A stretch of DNA of 64,000 nt from Prinia subflava (taxonomy: Eukaryota; Chordata; Aves; Passeriformes; Cisticolidae). Positions 47,301-58,590 of this stretch are shown here, in pieces (the stretch's first letter is position 1; each line of letters opens with the position of its first letter). Both the position numbers and the translations under genes were made by a program. The notes under the pieces are model-generated. The model ran no database searches, had not been told where the DNA came from, and worked only from the letters and a program-made list of their open reading frames with translations. The stretch is from contig NC_086259.1 of assembly GCF_021018805.1 (NCBI RefSeq), positions 3,782,001 through 3,846,000 on the forward strand, given 5' to 3'.

Positions 47301-47645
47301 CAAAATTTTCTTTTATTCTTCAGATTGACTACAGTTTCTTCTTTTGCAACAGCTGGAAGTAATTATGTTTTATCATTTAGCTGGATAAACGGTTATTGTT
47401 CAAGCAGTCTCTAAAGGAAGTAAAGTTTTAATGGAACAAACTAAAAACCCCAACAATATATGAATATATATTAGGTTTAACTTGTTCCCAGTGTTTGCAT
47501 AATCAAGGAAGGAAGTAGGAAAAATTGAGGATACCTCATTTCCATGATACAATACAGTTTGATGCTTCCTTTCCTGTGGGCTTGGAGAAGGCTGATCCTT
47601 AATTGTTTCAAATTAAAGTCAGGGTTGGAGGATTTAGGAACATAC
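44383..47645. other. unique sequence
   Basis: No gene or clear repeat is recognised. A near-tandem pair CATGATACTTAAGGAA and CATGATATTTAAGGAA occurs at about 45842-45874. A GC-richer segment at 44.57-44.70 kb has overlapping frames on both strands but no motif. Confidence 0.45.
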
Positions 47646-47649
47646 AAAG

Positions 47650-48005
47650 AAAGGGAACAAAAATCTGATCTCATTCCACCCAGCCATGCCCAGGGACACC
47701 TCCCCCTGTCCCAGGCTGCTCCAGCCCCAGTGTCCAGCCTGGCCTTGGGCACTGCCAGGGATCCAGGGGCAGCCACAGCTGCTCTGGGCACCCTGTGCCA
47801 GGGCCTGCCCACCCTGCCAGGGAACAATTCCTGATTCCCAAGATCCCATCTAAATTTTGTTTGAGGCCATCACTCCTTGTCCTGGCACTGCAGTTCCTGA
47901 GGAATTGTCCCTCTCTGGTTTTCTGTAGCCCCTTCAGACCCTGGAAGGAGCTGTGAGGTCTCCACACAACCTTCTCCTCTCCAGCCTTGGCTGTCCCAAC
48001 ACTCT
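47650..48005 (-). mobile_element. CR1 LINE 3' part with damaged tail
   Basis: The plus strand CCCAGCCATGCCCAGGGACA, CCTCCCCCTGTCCCAGGCTG, GGGGCAGCCACAGCTGCTCT and ATTCCTGATTCCCAAGATCC is a reversed CR1. Beyond that it switches to TGAGGCCATCACTCCTTGTC, GCCCCTTCAGACCCTGGAAG and CCTTCTCCTCTCCAGCC, as in a different CR1 subfamily from the copies at 13.9 and 37.2 kb. The usual tail (AATCATAGAATGG) is degraded or missing at about 47640-47670. Confidence 0.85.
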
Positions 48006-49624
48006 CACCAACTCCAGCAGAAGGCCACTGGATAAAGTAGCATTAAAAAAGTGAGCCATTTACCTTTTCCTCCTAATGAGATGAATCATGAGCAAAAAGC
48101 CAGGTTAATGTTCCAAGGAGCTCAATTAGAATCAGGTGAGAGCCTGAAAAGGCAACGAAGGTGTTTTCAGGCAGTGCTTATAGGAAAAGCCTTAATTAAG
48201 AAGACTGATGGCCTTTTACTTAAGTCTCTTCAAGAGCGTAGAGAGTCTTGTTTAACTCCTCCAGATCCAGCAAACAAGATTTGAAACTCCAGCACTTTTC
48301 TTAAGTGAGGACTTTTCTTCTAAGTAAAACAACACTACATCTTTGTGGCTGCAGTGCACTGTGCAGCAGTTTCCTTTCTCTGGGTACTAACAGGAGTGCA
48401 GCGTCATGAGGGGCACAGGGGAAACTACAATTAAATAGGAATTAAATAAAAAGTTTCCTGGTAATTGAAACATTCGTAAAATTGCAAATGTTTCAGTACA
48501 ACTGCAGTGAATACAATCGAATGGCAGAGTACACAAATATTTTATAGGTAAGACTGCTGTGAATTTTTTAAAAATTTGCTCGCAATACACAAATCTCACA
48601 CGGAATTCATTTAGTCATCTTAAAATCCATACAAGCTTTAAATTTATCACTTTAGTCAAGGGGTTTTTTTCCTTCCTTTTTTTTTTTACCCTGCAAGAAC
48701 AATAAGGTATATGAGGTATTTTAGCTGCAGGGTGCATATTTGGAGAAAGTGTTTCCTGCAGAGTTCCTCTGCCTTTCTTGTAAATTAACTGCAGAAACCC
48801 CGGTCATGTTACAGTGTGACATTTAGTTTTCTAATCTGTTTAATGCCATGGTTTGCACATGATGTGTTCTGATGCGCTTTTATGTTTTTGATACTAAAAA
48901 ACCACATTAGAGTTGCAGTAGGGATTCTTTCCACAGACAATATAACTTGTAACAAATTGCATATTTCAGAAGAAATATAACAAAAGGCCTAACCTTTTAT
49001 CATGTTCATTATTCTAGAAATACAGCCCACATCTTATCTCTCTGTTTCTTGATATAATTTATGAGCACATATCAATGCTGCGTTCATATCAGTTACATTC
49101 ATACATATTTCAGTGATTTCAGACTGAAAAAACCCCCAAACTTAGCATTTGCCTGGGCTCAAGTAGTCACTTGCGGTATTTTGTAATCAATAATTACGTG
49201 TGTTTGTGTACCTGTGAGTTTATACACAAAAACACACACACTGCAATTCTTCTTTTCCAGGGTGGAAGCATTGTCTTGTATGTCAGCTGTACTGAGATAC
49301 AAGTTAATCATTATCTTTTTGCAGTTATTCACACAAAAGAGTTTGTAAAAGGAAATGAATGACTTGTACTCACACAAGCCTTTGCACTGCTCCAGTTTGG
49401 TTGAAGCTGCACCAGCTTTGTAACCAGTATCTCAGTATTAGTGCTAAAGATTATTTTCCCAAAGAAATGTGGCATTTTTCCTGCAAAGATTGTTATCGTC
49501 TTTCCTCTTACTTAGCAGAATTTCAAAATATAAATATATGTAATGGGAAAGAGTCTGGGGTTAAGAGGGGAGCAAGATAGGAGAACTGAAAGATTTGAAA
49601 TTATTCAGAACAAAAGCTAAAGGC
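48006..49624. other. AT-rich unique sequence
   Basis: No gene or repeat is recognised. The open frames are short and overlap on both strands. Confidence 0.5.
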
Positions 49625-49642
49625 TTTTTTTTTTTTTTTTTT
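49625..49642. repeat. poly(T) run
   Basis: Eighteen consecutive T bases without an evident retroelement next to them. Confidence 0.85.
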
Positions 49643-52600
49643 AATGTGACCTTCACCTTCTCTCTTCCATCCCTCCCCCCATTTTGGTTTCAATCTATTT
49701 CTGTAATCACAGCCTTGGAAATTCTCATCTCTACAACTTTTAGTGAGTCTTGTAAGCAGAAGGAAAAAAATAATCCAGATGAATGTGCAGGAGGATCCAA
49801 TCCCAGCAATTTGTAGGGAAAATGAGTTACAACAGTACTGCCATCATCAAATGAATTATTCACTGAAGAATACTCAGCTGGCAGTTCTACTTTTGTGTTC
49901 CTATCCAGAACAAAAGATTTCAGATCGTGATCCCAGTTCCCAAAACCTCCATACAGAACAAACCATCATCTTGACACCTACTAATTACCCTGCACAACAG
50001 TTGCACCTAATTGTGTGTTCATCAGTAGATGATGGAGAGCTGAACCTAAATTCCAAGGTTTGTTTGTCTACCTGAGGCTCTGTAAATTAAAGTGTTCTGC
50101 ATGAGGTGGATGGGGCTTGTCAGAAAGCTGCAGGAAGCTACAGATGTGGACTGTTCATTTTTTTATCCTGTGTTGAGCGAAATAGACAGTGGAAGGAGAC
50201 TCCTACAGATCAGTGTTAGAAAAAATCTGATTTCTAAGGGGAGAATTCTAAAGAGAAAAATTTTTTTTTCCTTAGCTTGCAAGAGTCAATCACGTCTGAA
50301 AGGTTTTGGCATTTGGGGAAGGTGCCTAATGACCAGAAAATTGCAAAGATTCCAGGCAAGGATGGGGATGTGGGAAATTCAGGCTGGGCAGACTGGAAAG
50401 ATAACCTGGAGAGGAATGCAAAGCCCTGGGACAGAAGGAGCCCGGGGAACTGAGCTACTCCTGCCTGGCGAGGGGTTCACCATCACAGAGAACAACATGG
50501 GCTGAGGAGTCAGCAGTGAAGGCTTCCCTCTCCCTGGCACTTCATGGAAGAAGAAACCCTAGAGAAAGGGGGTTCTCCTGTCCCCATCAGTTTTGGGGAG
50601 TCCTCTTGAGTTCTAGTTCTGGGCTCATGTGAGTACAAACACTCCCCAAGGTGCTGAGGGGCTGAGGCATGTGAGGGAGGAGGAGGGAGCTGTGTTTGTG
50701 CAGCTGGGAGAAGGGGATGCTGAGAGGAAGGGAACCTCACTGCAGTATTCCAGGTCAGCAGACACACAGAGCACATGTTGATTCAATTACTTTTGGTATT
50801 GTTATATGAAGTGGTTTGGGATTTATTCGTTGCATAAATACTTGGGTTTCTTTACAGTGTAAGCTATATACTGATATTCTCTTTACAGTATGAGTTTGGT
50901 ATTGAAACAAAAAAAACCTTTAGGTTTTCTTAATACTTTGTCTATTTCAGTCTTTCCATCCCTGCCAGTTGCTTTTCATGTACCTGGAGTTTTCAAGGTA
51001 AATTCTCTGTAGTTTTTGCGATCTACCTTCTGAAGATAAAAATAGTATCTCCTTAATACATAACTCCCACAATTGTAATTTGAGTCAGTGTGGGACAATA
51101 AGAGACAAGCTTAAATTAGAAGCAGCTGACTAAATGTAGAGGTGTTGGCCAGCAGAAATCCTGGGTTAAGTGGAAGTCAAGCCCTGGGTGTGTACCTGAG
51201 GTGCTGAGCCCTGCACAGACACTCACTCGGGCCCTGCTGGGGTGCAGAGTCCTTCCCCAGGGCCTCTGGCAGCTCACCCAGGGGTCAAGAGCACCTTCAC
51301 ACCCTTCCCTCTGGAACTTTCTACATTCATTTGTACTGTAGTGCTTCAAAGAAATGCAAAAAATGTAGCACTTGGAGAACATTGTTTGGGGAAAGAAAAT
51401 ATCCCTTCTGATATGAAAAAAAAAAAAAAGCTGAGAAGCTTTTTCTTCTGTTATGATAAAAAATTGTGGAAGCGGAATAGAGAATAGAAATAAACAAAAC
51501 CTGAACTGCTGGGGGAAAGCACTGTGTGTGCAAGCTCTCCCAAAATTCCTGACAGAAAAACAATTTAAATCCAGTAGTTCCTAGTGGGAAGCACAGACCT
51601 CTTCTAATGAGCAGAACTGCAACATTAAGAGCCCTGATATTAAAAGCAAAAAGCATATTGAAGCATATAACATTTCACTTAATTAATATCTATTAATCTA
51701 AGTATGACTGATTATGTAAGACAATGTGGATTGAAACCAATACTATGTGAAATGGTCACTTTGCAGATATTTTTTTCTATGTGTGAAGAACTCTCCATAA
51801 CTTTCACTTCCTAAGTTGCTACTCAGCAAAACTCTTTCTCTTTACCCCTAACTAGAGATAAACATTAGCCAGCTCTCATAACATAAACCCCCAATTCTGT
51901 TTGTGCCTTTTGAGATTTGTCATGGCTGTGTCTTACCTTGGCACTGCCCTTTTCCAAGGGGTTGGCCAAAGTGCTGTTTGTGCCAGAGGCACAGCCTTAT
52001 GCAGACTAATTCTGGATAACTGAAAGGTCATAGGCACAAAGAAACAGCAGGTGCAATTACTGCCACCATGGAAGGGTGCAGCAAATACAGCTGAACGCCC
52101 AACAGAGTTCACCATTGTCTCTTGAACCGGTGTACACAAAGTCCTGATCTCGGGAACAGAATGGAAAGCAATAATTAAGGCCTTTAATTTACCCCTGAAA
52201 TGTTAAAAGAAGGCTGACAGAGTAAACAGCAGTTGTGACAAAAAGAGCAGGAGTGCTGTGTTTATGGAAAAGATGGAGGTTTACAGGGAGTTATTCTTTC
52301 ACTGCTGGGCAGAAGTCCCATTGACAACTCCAAGGGATATTATTATTTCCTCCCTTTTTGTCTCAGACTTGTGGGAGAAATAAACACATGTTCTTTGGGT
52401 GACTGATTCTGGTAATTAGCAGAGAACCTGAGCCTGCTAATAAAGCATTAGAAGAATGTGATATTTTTTTCCAGCAGTTTCATTTTTAATTCTCTATGAA
52501 GAGACATAACTAGCTGTACTAATTTAATTCGGATAACTTTTTTCTTTTCTTTTCCTGACCTGCCATGTCACATAGGGTGTAAAAATGTGCCCAAAGAAAA

Positions 52601-53385
52601 TGTAATGCTGGGTTGCAGAACAAGGTTTTTCTTCAAATGTAAAGTTTCAAAACCTCAGAAATGGAAAAAATTTATGCTTGTACCATTAATGTCTTTTCTT
52701 TTTCAAAATACCTTATTGCCATGTTGTTAGAGTAAAAATAACCTCTCCTTTATCAGCAGAGTTCAGAGAATATTTCAGTTTAGGAGAAGCTTTTGAAAAT
52801 TTGCCATTCTTTCTTTTTCCGTGTAATACAAAGCCTTTGGATTGTTTTTGCAAAACCAAAATTGCCAAAGTGTTGGTGTTCTGCTTAAAGCCCGATTTTT
52901 GATTTGAGAAGATTTGATGCTTTTGAAAATGGTGACAGTAGGACACAGTATGTCCTGTCTAAAACTTGGGCTGGTTGTGAGAAATTGTTCATCTGTGGAA
53001 GACAGAAATTGGACCCACATTTTTCCATCTGTTCCCATGGGACATTCCTACCTTTTGCACAGAACTTCCTCTGGGATGTTCATTCTGCATTCTGTTGACT
53101 CGATTCACCTTACTAAAGGGTAAATCAGATTCCTTAATTTCTTTACGCATTAAGCACAATGACATTGAGAAAGTCAATTGTCTCTTACGTGTTTCCTTAA
53201 CAAGGATTTGCTCTTGTGTCCTTGATCAGGACAGGCTGCAGCTTTGTCCTGTGGCTGGGGGTTTTTGGTTAATTTTGGCTGGCCCCCAGCTCAGCTCAGT
53301 GGGCACTCCCTGCTCAGGGGCTTCCAGGGCAGTGTCTCAGGAGGGGCCAGGACAGGATTTATGTGACCTTTTCACTCCTGGGAAG
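49643..53385. other. unique sequence with a GC-richer island at 50.3-50.8 kb
   Basis: No gene is recognised. The 50.3-50.8 and 51.15-51.32 kb parts are GC-richer than the surroundings and may hide an unrecognised repeat. The 137-codon plus frame at 50092-50505 has no recognisable domain. An A run lies at 51416-51429. Confidence 0.45.
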
Positions 53386-53828
53386 ACCTGAAGGGGCTGG
53401 GGGTGTCCAGGGCAGGGAACGGGACTGGGGAAGGGAACGGAGCCCAGCAGGGGCTGAGGGAGCTGGGAAGGGGCTCAGCCTGGAGAAAAGGAGGCTCAGG
53501 GGGACCTTGTGGCTCTGCACAGCTCCTGACAGGAGGGGACAGCCGGGGGGTCGGGCTGTGCTCCCAGGGAACAGGGACAGGAGGAGAGGGAACGGCCTCA
53601 GGCTGGGCCAGGGGAGGCTCAGCTTGGGCAGCAGCAGGAATTTGTGCATGGAAAGGGAGCTCAGGCCTTGGCAGGGGCTGCCCAGGGAGGTTTGGAGTGC
53701 CCATCCCTGGAGGTGTCCCAGGAAGGGCTGGAGGTGGCCCTGAGTGCTCTGGGCTGGGGACAAGGTGGGCACAGCTGGGACTCCATGGGCTGGGAGGGCT
53801 TCTCCATTCCCAGTGATCCTGTGTCACC
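53386..53828 (+). mobile_element. young-looking CR1 LINE 3' part
   Basis: Sense CR1 runs from GAAGACCTGAAGGGGCTGGG through AGCTCCTGACAGGAGGGGAC and CAGCAGGAATTTGTGCATGG to CAGTGATCCTGTGTCA. It covers in one piece what is split in two orientations at 11513-11775 and 11975-12248, and differs from those copies at only a handful of bases by eye. This is consistent with a recently active subfamily. Frames of 126-210 codons overlapping it are repeat artefacts. A probable minus-strand LTR adjoins its 3' end. Confidence 0.93.
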
Positions 53829-53833
53829 AGTGA

Positions 53834-54194
53834 TGTGACACGAGCTGGAGCAGCCAGGGTGGCAACTGAAATAGGGATGGGAACGATCAAGGAAGCCCCG
53901 GAAATCACTTTAATAGAAGCCTGAGCTAGCAGAACATAAGGAGAACACAGCCCATGGTTGCAGGTATGGGGCAACCTGGAAAGACCCAACAATGGGGCAA
54001 ACATAACAACGTATAAACTCTGTCCCAGACAGGGAACTTCATTAACATACCTATACCCACAATCCCATTCTTCTCACCATAACCTAACCAGATGTTTCCC
54101 TTCCCTGCACATTTCCCATGGCCTCAGGTTGATGCTGACTTCACTGTCGACCAGGAATAACCCGCTCCCTGTCCCTGGTCACCCAATTCCCACA
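53834..54194 (-). mobile_element. probable LTR, family unclear
   Basis: Read on the minus strand, the segment begins TGTGGGAATTGGGTGACC. It carries TTTATAC (about 54010-54016), then ATTAAA at about 53910-53915, then CCGGGGCTTCCTTGATCG, and ends GCTCGTGTCACA. The signal order and TG...CA termini fit a retroviral LTR of about 360 bp. No matching target duplication was found, and the right limit could lie as far as 54250. It starts within a few bases of the 3' end of the CR1. Confidence 0.5.
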
Positions 54195-54250
54195 ATACTG
54201 GGATTTATGTGATATTGATTCTGGTATAGTCAATGCCTGATCATCATACA

Positions 54251-57023
54251 GTCCTCCTCAGAAAACAGAACATTCTTATGAGTGCTATAAGGAACCAAAC
54301 CAAAATCCAAGGAAAGATGAACATGTAAAACAAAAATTCACTGCTTTTTCTTGCTTTTTCATTCCAAGAGTGCAATGTTTCCTTAATATATAAAAATATG
54401 AGGAAAAGCAGGTTAAAAGTTTTAGAAATGTTGATATTTTTCTTTCCAATGTGCATTATTGGAAAATGACTGTAACAATTTATGATTTTTTTCTTTCCTT
54501 TAGCTCAGTGTAAGAGGGAAGAAGGAGCTGAATGAAATCTTTGAAGAATAGGGTTATGTTGTTTAAAATTTAAAGAGCAAACAAAATATAATCACAACTG
54601 CTCCTTGACAAATCCTGTTAAATTAAATGGTAGTTTGGATTTTCTTAATGTTGTTTTTTTGTTCTAATTGGCTTAAAAAAAAACCCAACCAAACCCCAAC
54701 CCCAAAACAAAAACACCTTTCCATAATAAACTTCAGAAAAATTTTTACCTCTATTTGTCTGTAGCAACTTGGTTGAAATGACAGAATAATTAGAATTAAT
54801 TAGTTAAGACTGATGTAGCAAACTATATATAATCCCTAATTGTGAGTTAAAAGTGGCTACTTGTGACACTTAATGTGTTCCATGCACCTAAAGTGGAGCT
54901 ATAATGGTTCTTTTTAATGTTGCTGTGTTTTCACTATGCTGGATGTGTCACTTTATAGGTTCCTTGTAGCTTTTAGACAATAAAAGTCCCAGTGTTAATG
55001 TAGCCAGCAGCCCTTGCAGACTAGTTAAGCTCAATATGCAATTGTTGGTCTTAATGTGGCCTAAGAGAAGGTGCCTATTGAGACCTGCCCCAGCTGCAGT
55101 GCCAGACAAAGGAAAACACTGCCATTTACAGATTTTGCATACCTACACCTTCCAAACTTGGTACAGTGGCTTTCCTTGGTGAAAAATAACAAAATACTAC
55201 CACTTAAAGCATTGTTTAGAAATTAGGTCACTACAAATGAAATGTAAACCAGCTGGGAGATTGGTGCTTTCTCTGAACTCCTGCCCTGTGGGATGGATGT
55301 GACTGCCAGCAATATATTTGTTAATTGCTGCTGTTGTGATCCAAGAAGCTTCTCAGGGCTTGACAGTAATATTGAACATCTAAATTAAATTCCCTCTTGA
55401 TGATGCAAAGGTACCTCAGAACAGCTTTCTGCATTACCTCATGAAAATTTTCCATTTCAAAGGTCTGCAGCAAGTTTTCTCCTCCTGCCATTAATCTCTT
55501 TGCAATGTACTGTCTATCCAGCTAGCAATAACATTTTACTAACTATCAAACTGCTTTCCAAATTAATTTCTGTCATTATTAGAACATGGTGGTTTATAAA
55601 TTTGTCTGTTAGTCTAGAGTAAGTCAATTTTTATTCACTTAAAAAATAGCAAGTCGAATGTTAAGATCTATTTTGGATATCAATAAGTTAACTTACATCC
55701 AGGGTTTTATTTCAGCTGAATGAGATAACATTTTCCTTCAATATTTAATTATGTTAGCTGTGTGAAAACTCACTGGATCTCTCTGGACATTGCTTAATAA
55801 ATCACACATGCCTGAGAATAGTGAACTACAAACATGACCCAGCTGAGGTTGCTTGGAGTCACAGCGCCTACTTCTTCCCCATTGTGTTAATGTGTGTTTA
55901 TTACTGTGTTTAAGGTCATGAGGTGAAGGTAAAACACATCTAGAGAGGGGTCCAGATTGAATTTCTGCCAGATATATAAGCTGTGCAACAGACAGAGATC
56001 TGCCTTTTCTCTTCCACATCTGCCTGCAGGGCATTGAGCGGGGTCAGCTTCAGCTGACAGCAGTCAAGTTCGATGTCAGTCTGTGCCTGGAGAGGAAACA
56101 CCTGGAGTTGGTGTCATCTAGACTTTGTAGGAACATCCTAAACTTGAGTTACAATTTTGTATGCCCCAAGTACAAATCAGATGTGCTGGTACAGTTTGTA
56201 AGAAATGTCTCTCGGACATTTTTGGGAGCTGTCAGCCTCCAGATGTCAAGGTGACATGGGCATGTGGCAATGGCTCCCATTTGCTCACACAAAAGGCAGC
56301 ACAAATCCAAGCTTTCATCCTGGCACTGCTGGATTTGCCTCAAACCATTCTCCAGTGTGGTTTTATGTTTTAGGAAGAAAATCTTTATTTAGGAAGAAAT
56401 TCCTGGCCGTGGCTGCCCCCAAACTCAGAGCAGAGCACCTGGGATCAGCTGTGCTCCCCCAGCCAGAGTTGCACAGCTTTTCCTCACACAACCTCCCTTT
56501 TCCCAGAGGTCCAAACAAAGATCCAGGAGCAGCACTGCACCAGGGCTGATTCTGGGGACAGGCAGTGAAAATTCTCCTGGGGAAGAAGGTGCTGCAGAAT
56601 CCGCACACCTCATTCCAAGCCCTGACAGCAATGGCTGTGGACATTAATGAGGATTCAGTTGTAATTAGTATAATCTGATCAGAACATTTTTTATGTAATT
56701 GAGACTATTGGCTTCAGGTGTAGTCATTGTCAAGCTTTTATGAGAAAGTATATCACCTTGTCTGGCAAAAGGCAGTTTTAGTTTCTTATTTTTCAGAGAT
56801 TAAAACAAATTCCTTAGAAGTTATTATTTTAACCTCTAATTTCAAACTACTGCTTTTGAACTAATGAGTGCTAGGAATCTCATGGGGACTCAAAATTTGT
56901 GTCTACTGCTCAATAATAAATGCAATTAGTTTTCTTGAAAATTTTCAATTCCTATATAAAATGTGATTTTTTTTCTCGAGAAATGAAATTTGCTAAAAGT
57001 TTGCTGATATAAAAGGCTTTCAC
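54251..57023. other. unique sequence, AT-rich with GC-richer 56.4-56.6 kb
   Basis: No gene is recognised. An A/C-rich stretch lies at 54675-54717. The GC-richer part at 56.4-56.6 kb has overlapping frames on both strands (114 codons plus, 93 codons minus), with no motif. Confidence 0.45.
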
Positions 57024-57039
57024 AAAAAAAAAAAAAAAA
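57024..57039. repeat. poly(A) run
   Basis: Sixteen consecutive A bases; no recognised retrocopy precedes it. Confidence 0.85.
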
Positions 57040-57474
57040 TCTGGTGGGCTGCTGTACCCATCAAACTGAAGGAATTTCTCCAGCATGGCTCAAGGGGGAG
57101 AAAGTACATTTTTTGTCCTGTTCTTTCCTTATTTATATACCTTTTCCTCCTCTTTATATCAAGTTTTCCATTCAGATCAGAGTAGTAGAAAAGTATTTAA
57201 CTACATCTTACTTGTTGTGTTACTATCCTCAACTTTTCCCACACCAAGTAAATTTATTGTGTTTATGTAAATGTTTATGTAAATGATTTAAATGTGCAAC
57301 TGGACTTTGTCATTATGAATCAGTTCTCCCTTGTGAGAACTGGAATTCTTTGTTTTCTGAGCGCCATAATTTTTAAAATATGCTTCCATCTCTGACTTAG
57401 TTCCGCTTCTGAACTTTCCTGTGTTTTAGCCATGCTGTTCCCATCCTGTTATGGTTGTAAACTGGTAGAGGACA
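57040..57474. other. AT-rich unique sequence
   Basis: No gene or repeat is recognised between the A run and the CR1 fragment. A direct repeat of GTTTATGTAAATG occurs at about 57259-57284. Confidence 0.5.
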
Positions 57475-57475
57475 A

Positions 57476-57742
57476 GGGGGAATGGCTGCCAGTGCCAGAG
57501 GGCAGGGCTGGATGGGATCTTGGCAATCAGGAATTGTTCCCTGGCAGGGTGGGCAGGCCCTGGCACAGGGTGCCCAGAGCAGCTGTGGCTGCCCCTGCAT
57601 CCCTGGCAGTGCCCAAGGCCAGGCTGGACACTGGGGCTGGAGCAGCCTGGGACAGGGGGAGGTGTCCCTGCCATGGCTGGGGTGGGGCTGGATGGGATTT
57701 AATTTCCCTCCCAACCCAACCATTCTATGATTCCATGATTAA
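57476..57742 (+). mobile_element. CR1 LINE 3' part, well preserved
   Basis: Sense CR1 starts at GGGAATGGCTGCCAGTGCCA and ends in an intact tail ACCATTCTATGATTCCATGATT. The internal blocks match the copies at 7.6, 13.9, 16.9 and 37.2 kb almost base for base. It is strongly 5'-truncated (about 265 bp). Overlapping 80-110-codon frames on both strands are artefacts. Confidence 0.94.
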
Positions 57743-57914
57743 TTTTGAATGATACTTAATCCTGTGCCTTTTGGGTCCTACACCCAACTTTTCCATGCAA
57801 TAATCCTTCCTTTCTTTCCCTTTGTATTTTCCTAGTTTCACGCCACCTAACAAACAAATGAACCAGGAAATTTGGTTAATTCCAGGAGCATTTCACGCTC
57901 CCCCTCAGTCACTG
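57743..57914. other. short unique spacer
   Basis: Spacer between the CR1 tail and the ERVL-like LTR. No gene or repeat is recognised. Confidence 0.5.
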
Positions 57915-57919
57915 CCAGG

Positions 57920-58347
57920 TGTGGCAGGCCAGGCCCGGGGAAGGAAGGCCGGGTGTCACCACAGGATTTCAGGGGTGAAATTCTCTTTAGGTGGTGAAAT
58001 AAATGAGAGATGGGCACCATCTGGTGACCTGAAAAGAAGAACTTTACTAAGGGGTAAAACAACAAACAGCAAACTGAGCTCAGTTTTCGGTGCACCAAAA
58101 AGGTGAGGTAGCAGTAACTGGTACAAGGTAGAACAGAGAGGGAGTCTGAGGGCAGGGAACCAACTGGGAAAGAGGAGTAGGGAAAACATTGCAGCAAAAA
58201 ACACCCAGTGGTAACAAAGGGAACAAAGAACTTTCTAGACTAATTAACATAGAGAGCTCCCATGGGGCCTTGAGGGTGAGATTTCTCTCGCCCTGACCAG
58301 GGGGATTTTCCCCATGGCCTTAGCTCGACCTTTCTTCAACCCCAACA
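57920..58347 (-). mobile_element. ERVL-like solo LTR with 5-bp target duplication
   Basis: The 428-bp segment is flanked by CCAGG at 57915-57919 and 58348-58352. On the minus strand it begins TGTTGGGGTTGAAG and ends GGCCTGCCACA. A variant polyadenylation signal AGTAAA (TTTACT at 58043-58048 on plus) precedes about 120 bp of R-U5-like sequence ending with the CACCTAAAGAGAATTTCACC and CCTGTGGTGACACC blocks. TG...CA termini plus a 5-bp duplication fit ERVL. No internal region adjoins, so it is a solo LTR. Confidence 0.78.
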
Positions 58348-58431
58348 CCAGGTACCCAGGTTTCCCAGAGCTTGAACCTTGGCCAGAACTTTTCAGGAAT
58401 TCTCCCTTTCCAGATCCTAGTGCTCTTTGTA

Positions 58432-58590
58432 GGAGTTGTTTGGGTTGGAAAAGACCCTTCAGATCATTGAGTGCAACCATTAACTCAGCACTGCCAACCC
58501 CACCACTCGCCAGGGTCCCCAGTGACACATCTACATGTCCTTAAATCCCTCCAGGAATGGTGAATCCACCACGTCCCTGTGCCAGGCTGG
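58432..58590 (-). mobile_element. old CR1 LINE 3' fragment
   Basis: The plus strand GTTTGGGTTGGAAAAGACCC, TTCAGATCATTGAGTGCAAC, CATTAACTCAGCACTGCCAA and CCTCCAGGAATGGTGAATCC is a reversed CR1 3' region of an older main subfamily, like the piece at 4215-4345. The terminal tail at the left edge is decayed. Confidence 0.87.

Noticed and set aside
53372..54004. 210-codon minus-strand frame as a gene
   Set aside because: It spans a CR1 (antisense) and part of a probable LTR, with no protein family recognised.
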